64,000 bases of DNA, from contig NZ_UCNW01000008.1 of assembly GCF_900474185.1 (NCBI RefSeq), positions 124,001 to 188,000 on the forward strand, read 5' to 3'. The stretch is from Synechococcus sp. UW69 (GTDB taxonomy: Bacteria > Cyanobacteriota > Cyanobacteriia > PCC-6307 > Cyanobiaceae). Made by a program: the position numbers and the translations under genes. The notes below the pieces were generated by a model. It ran no database searches, was not told the DNA's origin, and was given only the letters and a program-made list of their open reading frames with translations. This document shows, piece after piece, positions 7,566 to 17,334 of this stretch (within the stretch, counting starts at the first letter, position 1; each line of letters begins with the position of its first letter).

Positions 7566-10097
7566 TCAACGTGAGAATCGACTGGTGCGCTCAGGACCCC
7601 TGATCCGCAGACTGCCGCGGGTGACCCCGAGCTGGTGGTGGATCCGCTCCTGAGACCACACGTCCTGGGTGGCCATTCGACCCGCCATAGCCTCGGCATA
7701 AAGGCTGATCCGACGGCGTGTGGCGGCAGCATCCTCATCGAGGAGTTCAAGCCGAATCCTGCGCACGCCTGCCCGCAGCAGCGACGGAAGCGCTTCCACC
7801 CCGGATTGCGCAGTCCCATTGAAGAGCGTGTTGCGACAGCCCAAATCGGCACGCAGGGGATGGTCAACGCCACTGCGATCCCTCAGCGTTACGTGGTGCT
7901 TCTCGCAGGGACGACCGCAGTCGGTGTGGTCTTTTCCGTCGGACAAAAAGGCACAGAACAGGCAATGCTCCATGTGGAACAGAGGCATGTGCTGATGCAG
8001 GGTGACCTCCAGCAAAGCTGGATCAACAGCAGCCGCCAAATCCAGCAACTGCTGAAGGTTGAGGTCGTAACTGGCGGTAATGCGCTGCAGCTTCCAATGG
8101 TCGCGATACCAGTGAAAACTCAGAGGATTGGCAGTGTTGAGGGAAAAGTCGCCGATGCAGGGGGCCAAAGGGGTCAACACCTCCAGCTGATCGGCATTGC
8201 GCACCAGAAAACCGTCGGGGCGAGCGCGAATGAGTGGCTCAAGGCTCCAGCGTTCGTCGGGTCGTGTGATCCGTGCCCCGGCCAGCCAGAGTCCATCCGG
8301 CCAGCAGCCTCGCCCCATTGCCACCGCTTCCCGTAGCTCTCGGGGCTGTTCAAGGTCCGCAACCACCGACTGGACCGGCAGGCCCTCGTCGGAGAGATTC
8401 ACCAGTGTCTGCAACTGCTCAAGACTGCGCACCAGAACAACCAGACCCGGCGCCGTCTCGCTCTGCGGGGCGAGAGATTGGGGACACATCCTGGCCAGCA
8501 GCTGCTTGGCATCCGCCCGTTCGTAAGCAGCCGGGATAGAAGCTGAGCCTGTTGTGTCGTCCAGCGAGGCCTCCAAAAGCTCAAGCAAAGCCCTGCGCAT
8601 GCGGTTCAGCTCAGCCACAGGCAGGAAAAGATCTCCCTGCAGCTGTATTTCCAGAGACTGAAGCGACCAGCCTGTACCCCCCAGCCGTCCCAGTTGCTCC
8701 TGGAGCCGTTCACGATCGAGGGGGCGCTGGGAGGCTTGCTGCAGCGGCATCATGCTGCTGAGCTTGAGATCCAAGCCCTGCGGGGCCAGCAATTGCAGTT
8801 CGAGCGGTGCATCCAGCCGACCGGACACCCGCAGTGCCAGATCCCGGGACCGGGCCTCCACCGTTCTGCGCGCAGCACGCTGCCAACGGGACTGCCAGTC
8901 GGGGTCGCTGGTGAGCCACACCGACGCTCCAGGGCTCAAGCCAGAGAGATCCGCACGATCCGGACCCAGCCGCAGCTTCCAGCGTTCGGCACCCATCCGC
9001 TCACACACCATGATCCGGCCACCGATTTCCCGTGGTGGTTGCAAGGGATCAGACGAATGTTGTTCCAACACGAGCCCCTGACCAGGATGCAGCTGCTCTC
9101 GACTGCGAAGGTGCAACCAACCGCCCCGCTCAACCCGAAGCAGCTGCCCCAGCAGGGGACCACGCTTTTTGCTCCAGCGGCCATGCACAAGGCGACGGTG
9201 GTTCACCCCCTCCAGCCAACCGGTGGAGAGCCCCCTGGAAAACGCCAGCTCCAGCTGGCGTTGAACCTGCGGAGCCGAGACGGGGATCTGATCCAAGCGT
9301 TGCCGGTAGGCATCGGTTACAGCAGCCACATAGGCCGCATCCTTTAACCGCCCCTCGATCTTCAGACTGGCCACGCCGATCCGCTGCAACTCCGGCAGGA
9401 GCTCCCAGGCAGCAAGATCCTGGGGTGACAGCAGATAGCGCTGATCTTCGAGAGCGTGGGGCTCACCATCCACCACCATTTCGTAGGGGAGACGGCAAGC
9501 CTGAGCACATTCGCCTCGGTTAGCACTGCGCTGGCCGAGGGATTCACTCGTCAGACACTGCCCGGAATAGGCGACGCAAAGGGCGCCATGCACGAAAACC
9601 TCCAACGGCATCACGAGGTTCCGCTGGGCTAGCTGCGCCTGCAGGCGCTCGAGATCACGAAGGGCAAGTTCACGGGCCAGCACAACCCGCTGACAACCAA
9701 GCGCTGCAGCCTGGGCAATCCCCGCTGAGCTCGTAATCGACATTTGGGTGGAGCCATGCACGCAGAGATTCGGCACCAGGCGCTGAGCCAACCGACAGAG
9801 CCCAACGTCCTGGACGATCACCGCATCAACAGCCGCCTCGTCGGCAGCAATCAGCAACTGCGCCGCTGCCGCAAGTTCATCACTGAACACCAGCACGTTG
9901 AAGGTGAGGAAGCCCTTTACATCGCGCTGATGCAGCCATTGCATCACCTCAGGGAGGTCATCAAGTCTGAAATTTTCCGCCCGCTGCCGAGCATTGAAGG
10001 CATCAACACCGAAGTACACCGCATCAGCGCCGGAGGCGACGGCCGCCTGCATCGCAGCCCAGTCGCCGGCAGGAGACAGCAGCTCAGGGACGGTCAA
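7566..10097 (-). CDS. Peptidase U32 family protein
   Basis: An 843-residue U32-family protein beginning TVPELLSPAGDWAAMQAA. The N-terminal barrel carries GADAVYFGVDAFNAR, and the core signature EVFVHGALCVAYSGQC is near residue 165, with the cysteine-rich SANRGECAQACRLPY following. Several U32 proteins (RlhA, TrhP, UbiU/V) are RNA- or quinone-modifying Fe-S enzymes rather than proteases, so the protease name is historical. The long C-terminal half, including a second cysteine cluster (EHCLFCAFLSDGKDHTDCGR), fits the RlhA-like long form. The start is TTG overlapping the TGA of the upstream VanY-like gene. Confidence 0.9.
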   Translation of the reverse strand: MTVPELLSPAGDWAAMQAAVASGADAVYFGVDAFNARQRAENFRLDDLPEVMQWLHQRDVKGFLTFNVLVFSDELAAAAQLLIAADEAAVDAVIVQDVGLCRLAQRLVPNLCVHGSTQMSITSSAGIAQAAALGCQRVVLARELALRDLERLQAQLAQRNLVMPLEVFVHGALCVAYSGQCLTSESLGQRSANRGECAQACRLPYEMVVDGEPHALEDQRYLLSPQDLAAWELLPELQRIGVASLKIEGRLKDAAYVAAVTDAYRQRLDQIPVSAPQVQRQLELAFSRGLSTGWLEGVNHRRLVHGRWSKKRGPLLGQLLRVERGGWLHLRSREQLHPGQGLVLEQHSSDPLQPPREIGGRIMVCERMGAERWKLRLGPDRADLSGLSPGASVWLTSDPDWQSRWQRAARRTVEARSRDLALRVSGRLDAPLELQLLAPQGLDLKLSSMMPLQQASQRPLDRERLQEQLGRLGGTGWSLQSLEIQLQGDLFLPVAELNRMRRALLELLEASLDDTTGSASIPAAYERADAKQLLARMCPQSLAPQSETAPGLVVLVRSLEQLQTLVNLSDEGLPVQSVVADLEQPRELREAVAMGRGCWPDGLWLAGARITRPDERWSLEPLIRARPDGFLVRNADQLEVLTPLAPCIGDFSLNTANPLSFHWYRDHWKLQRITASYDLNLQQLLDLAAAVDPALLEVTLHQHMPLFHMEHCLFCAFLSDGKDHTDCGRPCEKHHVTLRDRSGVDHPLRADLGCRNTLFNGTAQSGVEALPSLLRAGVRRIRLELLDEDAAATRRRISLYAEAMAGRMATQDVWSQERIHHQLGVTRGSLRIRGPERTSRFSR

Positions 10098-10927
10098 GGA
10101 TCGCGCCTAGAGAAGCGACGGGCCGCCTCAAAGTGACGCAATGCATCCGCATTGCCCTCATAGCGCCAATGCCAGGGTTCGTACATCACACCCTGCTGAT
10201 TTCCCTGAGGGAAGGACAGAACAAAGTGATATCGAGCGGCATGGTCCTGCAGCCAGCGAAAAGCGTTGGTGTCTTGAAAGCTCTGGGAAAGGTTGGTTTC
10301 AGGAACCCGGCCATCACCAAGATCAACGGCATAACCAGTGCTGTGCTCGGAGTAGCCCGGTGGAGCCGATACCTGGGCACGTTCCTCTGCAGTCTGATTA
10401 CGTTCCGAAGCCACATCAAAAAAAATGGACTCCTGCAGGGCCAACGAGCGAAACCCGCTGAGCAAGCGGAGATCGACACCGTCGGCCGCAGCGGAACGCA
10501 TCATCGTGTCGAGGGCATCGGCAGCCTCCAAATTCAGTTCAATCCCAGGTTGAAACACGATGAGTTGATCAGGTTGCGCTTCGCGATAAGGGAAGTGCCC
10601 CAATAGCCGTCCATCCGCATCGGGACGTTCACGAAATCCTGAAATCTCGAGGGTCTGCGTGGGTTGCCGTCGAGACAACAGGGTGGGAGCGACCAGCACC
10701 GCTACCAGGGTTCCAGCACAGACAAGTACAAGTCCAAAAAGCAGACCAGCAGCGCCATTTCCCTTTCGTTGACGCGGCGGTCTTGTCCGACGGGCGACCG
10801 GAATATCCTCCCGCTCGGTGCGTCGCGCAGAGGAGGCCCGAACCAAAGCGCTGATGCGTGTTGTTTCGATCGTAAAGGCACTGGCCAGTTCGACCCACAA
10901 AGGTCGTTGTGACAGTGATAGCTTCAA
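10094..10927 (-). CDS. VanY-family D-alanyl-D-alanine carboxypeptidase
   Basis: The 277-residue frame has one N-terminal membrane anchor (GLLFGLVLVCAGTLVAVLVA, about 61-80) and a VanY/LAS metallopeptidase domain. The zinc ligands appear as His195 and Asp202 in SEHSTGYAVDLG and His253 in EPWHWRY. It likely trims D-Ala from peptidoglycan stem peptides in the periplasm. The ATG at 10927 would place the start only 27 nt from the divergent chlP ATG. A start further in, giving a shorter cytoplasmic tail before the anchor, is quite possible. The stop overlaps the U32 start. Confidence 0.88.
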   Translation of the reverse strand: MKLSLSQRPLWVELASAFTIETTRISALVRASSARRTEREDIPVARRTRPPRQRKGNGAAGLLFGLVLVCAGTLVAVLVAPTLLSRRQPTQTLEISGFRERPDADGRLLGHFPYREAQPDQLIVFQPGIELNLEAADALDTMMRSAAADGVDLRLLSGFRSLALQESIFFDVASERNQTAEERAQVSAPPGYSEHSTGYAVDLGDGRVPETNLSQSFQDTNAFRWLQDHAARYHFVLSFPQGNQQGVMYEPWHWRYEGNADALRHFEAARRFSRRDP

Positions 10928-10954
10928 AAAACAATCCAGCGGAGACGGGCTGAG

Positions 10955-12337
10955 ATGTTGCGAGTTGCGGTGATCGGCGGTGGCCCCAGCGGCTCCTGTG
11001 CTGCAGAGATTCTGGCCAAAGCAGGAATTCAGACCTGGCTGTTTGAGCGCAAACTCGATAACGCCAAACCCTGTGGAGGTGCCATTCCTCTCTGCATGGT
11101 TGAGGAGTTCGAGCTTCCGGACGAGATCATCGACCGCAAAGTGCGCAACATGAAGATGATTTCCCCTTCCAACAGGGAAGTGGACATCAAACTTGATCCC
11201 CTCGGCTATGACGACAACGCCTACATCGGCATGTGCCGTCGCGAAGTCTTCGACGCCTTCCTCCGCAACAGAGCCGCTGATCTAGGAACGACCCTGATCA
11301 ATGGTCTGGTTCAGAAGATCGACACCGGTACCGACCGTCAGGGGCCATACACCATTCATTACGCCGACTACAGCGGCGGCGGCCCCACTGGCGAGCAGAA
11401 AACCCTCGGTGTCGATCTAATCATCGGTGCTGATGGCGCCAACTCACGGGTGGCGAAAGCCATGGATGCCGGTGATTACAACGTGGCCATTGCCTTCCAG
11501 GAGCGGATCAAGCTTCCGGCCGAGGAGATGACCTACTACGAGGATCTCGCCGAGATGTACGTCGGCACCGATGTGTCACCTGATTTCTATGCCTGGGTGT
11601 TCCCCAAGTACGACCACGTTGCTGTGGGAACCGGAACCATGCAACAGAACCAGAGCCTGATCAAGGGTCTGCAGAAGGGCATCCGTGAACGGGCCAACAA
11701 ACGTCTCTTCCAGGGAGAAGTGATCAAGGTGGAAGCCCATCCAATCCCTGAGCACCCTCGTCCGCGACGGGTTGTAGGCCGAATGGCGCTAGTGGGCGAT
11801 GCAGCTGGTTACGTCACCAAGAGTTCAGGAGAAGGGATTTATTTCGCTGCCAAGAGCGGCCGGATGTGCGCTGAAGCGATCGTGGAAATCTCCAACAGCG
11901 GTGCTTCCATCCCAACGGAAAAACAAATCAAGTCGACCTACATCAAGCGCTGGGATCGGAAGTACGGCGCCACCTATGCGGTTCTCGACATCCTTCAGCG
12001 CATCTTCTACCGCAACGACGCCGCCAGGGAGGCCTTCGTCGAGATGTGCGACGACAAGGACGTACAGAAGCTGACCTTCGACAGCTATTTGTACAAGCGG
12101 GTGGTGATGATGAACCCCTGGCAGCAGATCAAGCTCACCCTTCGCACTGTCGGCAGCTTGATCCGGGGCGAGGCCCTGGCTCCGTCCAAGTACAACCCTG
12201 TTCCCTCAGCAGTTGGTCGTTCAGACGGCGATTTTCTTGCCGAGGAAGCTTCACAGCAGATCAAGGCTCAGGCCACTGAGTCGAAAGGATCCAACTCCAA
12301 GGAAACGGAGTCGAAGGAAAAGGCCGGCGTCTCCTGA
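10955..12337 (+). CDS. chlP: Geranylgeranyl reductase ChlP
   Basis: A 460-residue flavoprotein starting MLRVAVIGGGPSGSCAAEIL, a dinucleotide-binding fold. The family motif KPCGGAIPLCMVEEF follows near residue 41 and GADGANSRVAKA near 160. It reduces geranylgeranyl groups to phytyl for chlorophyll a, phylloquinone and tocopherol. Length is slightly above plant ChlP without its transit peptide, because of a charged, low-complexity tail (SKGSNSKETESKEKAG). It is transcribed alone, divergent from the VanY-like gene. Confidence 0.96.
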   Translation: MLRVAVIGGGPSGSCAAEILAKAGIQTWLFERKLDNAKPCGGAIPLCMVEEFELPDEIIDRKVRNMKMISPSNREVDIKLDPLGYDDNAYIGMCRREVFDAFLRNRAADLGTTLINGLVQKIDTGTDRQGPYTIHYADYSGGGPTGEQKTLGVDLIIGADGANSRVAKAMDAGDYNVAIAFQERIKLPAEEMTYYEDLAEMYVGTDVSPDFYAWVFPKYDHVAVGTGTMQQNQSLIKGLQKGIRERANKRLFQGEVIKVEAHPIPEHPRPRRVVGRMALVGDAAGYVTKSSGEGIYFAAKSGRMCAEAIVEISNSGASIPTEKQIKSTYIKRWDRKYGATYAVLDILQRIFYRNDAAREAFVEMCDDKDVQKLTFDSYLYKRVVMMNPWQQIKLTLRTVGSLIRGEALAPSKYNPVPSAVGRSDGDFLAEEASQQIKAQATESKGSNSKETESKEKAGVS

Positions 12338-12371
12338 GGAGGCCGGCCCCAAACAACCCTGAAGCTGCTGG

Positions 12372-12599
12372 TTAGTTGCGCGGCTCCATCGCTTTGCCGG
12401 CAGCATCTTTGATCCGTTCAATCCCCTGCTCAATGTTTTTGGCGGGGGATGTTTCTTTCTTGGTCGTCGACCAGACGTTGACGGCGTAGATGGCTGCTGC
12501 CGCCACGATGATGGCCGCGATCACAGTTCCAAGGCCGTTACCTCCTTGGCGGATCACGACAGGCTGCTGCTGGGTGGTGTTGGTCTCTTGTTCAGGCAT
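12372..12599 (-). CDS. Small single-pass membrane protein, 75 aa
   Basis: The product begins MPEQETNTTQQQPVVIRQGG, then has one transmembrane helix (GLGTVIAAIIVAAAAIYAVNV, about 22-42) and a charged helical tail (KNIEQGIERIKDAAGKAME). It is conserved-looking but belongs to no family I can name. It sits 51 bases downstream of glyS on the same strand and converges with chlP. The tail after the membrane segment would be a short amphipathic helix. Confidence 0.7.
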   Translation of the reverse strand: MPEQETNTTQQQPVVIRQGGNGLGTVIAAIIVAAAAIYAVNVWSTTKKETSPAKNIEQGIERIKDAAGKAMEPRN

Positions 12600-12650
12600 T
12601 CCAAAGGAATGGACTGGCTCCTACTTAGCCACTGGGGCCGGAGCTGCCAT

Positions 12651-14816
12651 TTATTTGGATTGAATCGATTCAAATTCAGCCAACACAGAAGCCTGATTGC
12701 GCAGAACGGCCAGCAGGTTGAGGCGGTTGAGCCGCAAGTCGGGGTCTTCGACCATCACCATCACGCTGGTATCACCGTCGAAGAAGGCCTGAAGAATCGG
12801 GGTTGCGGCCACCAGCGCATCGGCTAGAGCTTGATACGACCGCTGCTGAGCCAAAGGTTGCAGCTGCTCCAGTGCGGCGAACAGATCCTGCTCACTGGCC
12901 GACTCGAAGCTTTCAGGCTGAACCACATCGCCAGCAACAAGCTGATCCCGTGCCAGTTCACCCTTTTCGGCCAGCTTGGCGGCCCGTTGAACAACCGCTT
13001 GCACGGCATCCAACTGGCCGCTATCCCGGAGAACACGCAACAGCTGAAGCCGCTGTTTCACGTCGAGAGGATCACTGAGCAAACGCTGGTTGGAAACGGC
13101 GTCTCCAGCAACAGCCTGCACCAGATCCGGAGCAAAGCCGTCGTCTTCCAGCTGGGAGACGATTCTCTGACGCATGAGCTGGCAAAGATCGTTGTGCAGC
13201 TGACTGGAGTCGACCGCAAAGGCCGGGAACAGGGCAGCCCACTCCGCCACTGCATTGGTCAAGAAGGCCATGAGGTCCAGGCGCCAACCCATCCCCCAGA
13301 GAATCTGCAAAACACCGTTTCCAGCACGGCGCAGGGCATACGGATCTGAGGATCCCGTCGGGCGCTCGCCTTTGGCAAAGATGCTGAGCAGCAGCTCCAG
13401 CCGTTCCGCCACGGCCACCACAGCCCCCGCAGGCGTTGCTGGCAGGTCATCACCGGCACCTCGGGGCAGATAGTGCTCCACCACAGCAAGGGCGACCTCG
13501 CGGGGCTCGCCCTCCTCCAGGAGGTACTTACCACCCATCAGGCCCTGGAGTTCCGGGAACTCGCCCACCATCTGACTCACCAGGTCGTTCTTGCAGAAAT
13601 GAGCTGCTCGCTGGGCCGCATCCGTAACGGCTTGATTAAGACCGAGTTGCTTCAACAGCAAGCCAGTGAGCCGCTCGATCCGCTCGGAGCGGTCGAGAAG
13701 ACTGCCCAGCCCTTCAGCGAAGGTGACTCGATCAAGGGCTTCACGCCGAGATGCGCTGGACTGACGTCGGTCAACGTCCAGGAAAAATTCGGCATCCGCA
13801 AGACGCGCTCCGAGAACGCGCTCATTGCCGCGGACAATCAGGGAGGCTGCCGGAGCCAAGCCGTTGCCCACCAGCAGGAACTGAGGACGAAGCACCGCAT
13901 CAGCGGTCAGTCGCAGCGGGTCAGCCTCCAGGCCAGGCACTTGCAGTGGCACATAACGCTGATGGGCCTGCATCACCGTGCTGATCACTTCGGGGGGGAG
14001 CTGCAGGAAACGCTCAGCGATGGTTCCCTCGAGGACCCTTGGATCCTCGACAAGGTCGACGAGTTCCTCGAACAGGGACTCTGGACAGTCGGGAGTTCCG
14101 TTAGCGGCTTGAGCCGACTGATCAAGACTGGTACGGATCCGTTTGGCTCGCTCCGTGCGGTCAACAACAACACCTGCAGCGTCGAGGGTCTCAGCGAACA
14201 CATCCGCCGATGCGATGGAGAGCGGCTCGTCACCATGAAGCCGGTGGGCACGGCTGAAGCGATCGCTGCGGACCTCAGGGTCAGCGCCATCCAGCACCAC
14301 AGGAATGACCTTGGAGCCCTGAAGGGCGAGCAGCCAGCGGATGGGGCGACTGAAGCGCTGGGCTCCCGTTCCCCAGCGCATGAACCGCCGCCCTTGGAGG
14401 GCATCGATCCATTGGGGGATCAGAGCCTGAAGGAGATCAGCACTGGCTTGACCAGGGGTCAATACCGTTGCAAAGACGCAGGGGCCCTTTGGCGTCTCTC
14501 GCTGTTCCAGCGCTGAGGGATCGACACCGCAACGCTTCGCGAAACCGATCGCCGCAGGGCCGGGAATGCCGTCCTTGAAGGCTTGAGCCACGGGGGGACC
14601 TTTGCGGTCTTCCTGAAGATCAGGTTGTCCGTCTTCCAGATCGGCGACGGAGACCACCAGACGCCGGGGGGTGCCGAACACCGACACAGCCCCGTGCCCA
14701 AGCCTTGCCTCACGCAAGTCGCGACTGACCCGCTGCTCAAGCTGGGTCAGCGCTTGCTTGACGAAATCAGCGGGAAGCTCCTCGGTGCCGATTTCCAGAA
14801 GAAAGGTTGCCGTCAC
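12651..14816 (-). CDS. glyS: Glycyl-tRNA synthetase beta subunit
   Basis: The 721-residue protein begins with the family signature TATFLLEIGTEELPADFVKQ. It contains the diagnostic stretch around MRWGTGAQRFSRPIRWLLAL (about 165-184) and a C-terminal DALR-type helical region. It forms the alpha2beta2 glycyl-tRNA synthetase with GlyQ, which is not in this window. The start codon is GTG at 14814-14816. It is divergent from sir, whose start lies about 90 bases away. Confidence 0.97.
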   Translation of the reverse strand: MTATFLLEIGTEELPADFVKQALTQLEQRVSRDLREARLGHGAVSVFGTPRRLVVSVADLEDGQPDLQEDRKGPPVAQAFKDGIPGPAAIGFAKRCGVDPSALEQRETPKGPCVFATVLTPGQASADLLQALIPQWIDALQGRRFMRWGTGAQRFSRPIRWLLALQGSKVIPVVLDGADPEVRSDRFSRAHRLHGDEPLSIASADVFAETLDAAGVVVDRTERAKRIRTSLDQSAQAANGTPDCPESLFEELVDLVEDPRVLEGTIAERFLQLPPEVISTVMQAHQRYVPLQVPGLEADPLRLTADAVLRPQFLLVGNGLAPAASLIVRGNERVLGARLADAEFFLDVDRRQSSASRREALDRVTFAEGLGSLLDRSERIERLTGLLLKQLGLNQAVTDAAQRAAHFCKNDLVSQMVGEFPELQGLMGGKYLLEEGEPREVALAVVEHYLPRGAGDDLPATPAGAVVAVAERLELLLSIFAKGERPTGSSDPYALRRAGNGVLQILWGMGWRLDLMAFLTNAVAEWAALFPAFAVDSSQLHNDLCQLMRQRIVSQLEDDGFAPDLVQAVAGDAVSNQRLLSDPLDVKQRLQLLRVLRDSGQLDAVQAVVQRAAKLAEKGELARDQLVAGDVVQPESFESASEQDLFAALEQLQPLAQQRSYQALADALVAATPILQAFFDGDTSVMVMVEDPDLRLNRLNLLAVLRNQASVLAEFESIQSK

Positions 14817-14904
14817 GCCAAGGTCAGAGCCGGAGGCGACTGTATTGGAAGCCGTTTCGCTACGTTCAAATCAAGAAGTCCTTTTCGGGGTGGGGGAAAG
14901 CTCC

Positions 14905-16647
14905 TTGACAGTGGCGGAAACCGGATCTCAATCCCTGTCTAAGGCGGAGCAGCGCAAGCTGGACAGCGACCATCTGCGCGACCCACTGCTGAGCGAGCTC
15001 AGCAACGATGAGGTTCGCTTCACAGAAGACGCCGTTCAACTGCTGAAGTTCCACGGCAGCTACCAGCAGCATCACCGCGAGCTGCGCAAAACCGACAAGG
15101 TCCGCAGCTGGCAGATGATGCTGCGGCTGCGCAGCCCAGGGGGACGCATCCCCGCCAGGCTCTTTCTGGCCCTGGATGAACTCTCCAATCGTCTGGGTGA
15201 TGGAACCCTGCGGGCAACCACCCGCCAGGCCTTCCAGATGCATGGCATCCCCAAGGCTGATCTGAAAGAGGTGATCGGCACCATCGTTCGCAACTTGGGC
15301 TCGACCTTGGCGGCCTGCGGAGATATCAACCGAAATGTGATGGCTCCTCCGGCTCCCTTTGAGAAGGGCGGGTATCCCGTTGCGCGCCGCCTGGCAGATG
15401 AGATTGCGGATCTACTCAGCCCTGAGGCTGCTGAGGGGGCTTATCTCGATCTCTGGGTGGATGGTGACCTGAGCTATCGCTTCAAGCCCAGCCGCGCCGT
15501 TCGGAATGCCAGGAAGCGCCAGAGCGAAGATGGTGTGTTTTCAGGCAGCTCTGAGGAGCCTCTGTACGGGGACACCTATCTCCCCCGGAAGTTCAAGGTG
15601 GCCGTCACCGTGCCGGGGGACAACTCCGTGGATCTGCTCACCCAGGACATCGGTCTGGTGGCCTTTACCGATCCTTCAGGCGAGCTTCGGGGCTGCAACG
15701 TCTATGTCGGCGGTGGTATGGGTCGCACCCACAACAAGGAGGAGACCTTCGCCCGCACCGCAGACCCCCTTGGCTACGTCGAAGCCGCTGACGTTCTCGA
15801 TGTGGTTCAGGCGATCCTGGCGTTGCAACGGGACCATGGTGACCGGGAAGTGCGTAAGCACGCCCGTATGAAGTACCTGATTCATGACAAGGGCATTCAA
15901 TGGTTCCGCGAAACCCTTTGCGCTACCTACTTCAAGGGAGCACTCAAAGGTCTGCGCAATGAACCAAAGGCCAAACTGCTCGACTACCTCGGCTGGCATC
16001 GGCAGAAGGCAGGGATGTGGTTCGTGGGGCTGCCCCTGCTATGTGGACGCCTGAACGGTGATCTGAAAGCGGGACTGCGGCAACTCGTCGAGACCTACCA
16101 GCTGGAGATTCGTCTCACAGCCAATCAAGACCTGCTCCTTTGCAACATCGGTACCTCCCAGCGCGCCAGCATTCGCACGCAGCTTGAGGCGATGGGCTTT
16201 GAGGTGCCTGAAGCACCAGCCCGCCTCGCCAGACATGCCATCGCCTGCCCAGCACTCCCCACCTGCGGCCTGGCGATCACCGAATCGGAGCGCATCCTTC
16301 CAGATGTTCTTGATCGCCTGGATGCCCAGCTGCGGCGGCTCGAGATCGAGAAGTCGCTTCTCGTGCGCATGACCGGCTGCCCCAATGGCTGTGCTCGGCC
16401 TTACATGGCGGAGCTGGGATTGGTGGGCAACGGAGTCAACCAGTACCAGCTATGGCTCGGTGGGACCCCCAACCTCCAACGTTTGGCGCGTCCCTACATG
16501 GAGAAACTGCCCCTCGACGATCTTGAAAAGACCCTCGAACCGTTGCTGCTGAGCTGGAAGGCCGCCGGTGGTCGACGCAGCTTCGGGGATCACATCGAAA
16601 AGCTGGGGGATCAGGAGGTGAGCGCACTGTTAGCGGCCTCGGCATAG
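14905..16647 (+). CDS. sir: Ferredoxin-sulfite reductase
   Basis: About 580 residues. Sirohaem/4Fe-4S cysteines are seen in CPALPTCGLAITESER and TGCPNGCARPY, and the substrate-binding stretch TTRQAFQMHGIPKADLKEV is in the N-terminal half. It reduces sulfite to sulfide with six electrons from ferredoxin in sulfur assimilation. An ATG at 14671 is in frame but would overlap divergent glyS by 146 nt, so TTG 14905 or GTG 14911, following a GGGGGAAAG purine run, is preferred. The 3' end overlaps the convergent vanX-like gene by 37 nt. Confidence 0.94.
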   Translation: MTVAETGSQSLSKAEQRKLDSDHLRDPLLSELSNDEVRFTEDAVQLLKFHGSYQQHHRELRKTDKVRSWQMMLRLRSPGGRIPARLFLALDELSNRLGDGTLRATTRQAFQMHGIPKADLKEVIGTIVRNLGSTLAACGDINRNVMAPPAPFEKGGYPVARRLADEIADLLSPEAAEGAYLDLWVDGDLSYRFKPSRAVRNARKRQSEDGVFSGSSEEPLYGDTYLPRKFKVAVTVPGDNSVDLLTQDIGLVAFTDPSGELRGCNVYVGGGMGRTHNKEETFARTADPLGYVEAADVLDVVQAILALQRDHGDREVRKHARMKYLIHDKGIQWFRETLCATYFKGALKGLRNEPKAKLLDYLGWHRQKAGMWFVGLPLLCGRLNGDLKAGLRQLVETYQLEIRLTANQDLLLCNIGTSQRASIRTQLEAMGFEVPEAPARLARHAIACPALPTCGLAITESERILPDVLDRLDAQLRRLEIEKSLLVRMTGCPNGCARPYMAELGLVGNGVNQYQLWLGGTPNLQRLARPYMEKLPLDDLEKTLEPLLLSWKAAGGRRSFGDHIEKLGDQEVSALLAASA

Positions 16648-17312
16648 ACCGCTACAGCAGCACCCTTGCGCCAGGCCCAGAGCTGATCACCGAACGAGTA
16701 GTGCCACCACTCGTTCGGGTGCTGGGCGAAGCCGGAAGCATCCATGACATCGGCCAGAAGCTGCCGACGTTGATGCCAGCAGCGGGCAGCGGGATCCTCC
16801 TGTCCGGCGTAATGCTCGGGCTCTGAAATCGCACCAATGGCATCGATCTCTCCACCCATCTCCAGCGGGATTCCCTCACGGCTACTGAGGGTGAGATCAA
16901 CAGCGGCACCGGTGCTGTGGGGTGGCGGTGTGGCTGGATCGCGGCTGGGGGCGGCCCAGAACCGCCCCACATCGGCAACCACCCGGTCGAAGGCGTCCCC
17001 CGACATCAGTTCAACCCCGCGTTCGCGGCAGAGGTCGGCAATGCTGTGCTCCACCATGAAGGCCTGCACCGCGATCGGGCGCCACGCATCGAAAATGCTC
17101 AGGCGAAGGCTGGGGTCGTGATCGCTCAGACGCTGCTGCGCCTTCAGCAGACGCTGAACCACCCCTTGGCGCAATTGGAAGGGATTCCCTGAGGCCCCAT
17201 AGGGTGCACCGAGCGCCATGTAGGGATGGGGTTCCATCCGCAAGAACTCCCGAGGGAGGTCTTGCAGCGGCTCACCGCACTCCTCGATCGGGATAGGGCT
17301 CCAGGGGCGCAT
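16611..17312 (-). CDS. VanX-type D-alanyl-D-alanine dipeptidase
   Basis: The 233-residue protein has the DdpX/VanX signature. Arg78 is in SIFDAWRPI, zinc ligands His132 and Asp139 are in HSTGAAVDLT, and Glu201 and His204 are in NEWWHY. It hydrolyses D-Ala-D-Ala dipeptide. Outside vancomycin resistance clusters such enzymes recycle cell-wall dipeptide; no VanA/VanH partner is present here. No signal peptide is visible, so it is probably cytoplasmic. It lies 22 bases downstream of recG in a minus-strand run and converges on sir. Confidence 0.92.
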   Translation of the reverse strand: MRPWSPIPIEECGEPLQDLPREFLRMEPHPYMALGAPYGASGNPFQLRQGVVQRLLKAQQRLSDHDPSLRLSIFDAWRPIAVQAFMVEHSIADLCRERGVELMSGDAFDRVVADVGRFWAAPSRDPATPPPHSTGAAVDLTLSSREGIPLEMGGEIDAIGAISEPEHYAGQEDPAARCWHQRRQLLADVMDASGFAQHPNEWWHYSFGDQLWAWRKGAAVAVYAEAANSALTS

Positions 17313-17334
17313 CGAATCGTTGAGAGGGGATGGG

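Noticed and set aside
13473-14516. 347-codon open frame on the plus strand
   Set aside because: Fully antisense to glyS; its protein is low in hydrophobic structure and arises from the GC-rich codon pattern.
14671-14904. N-terminal extension of sir from an upstream ATG
   Set aside because: It would be antisense to glyS by 146 nt, and its Ser/Arg-rich residues match no sulfite reductase.
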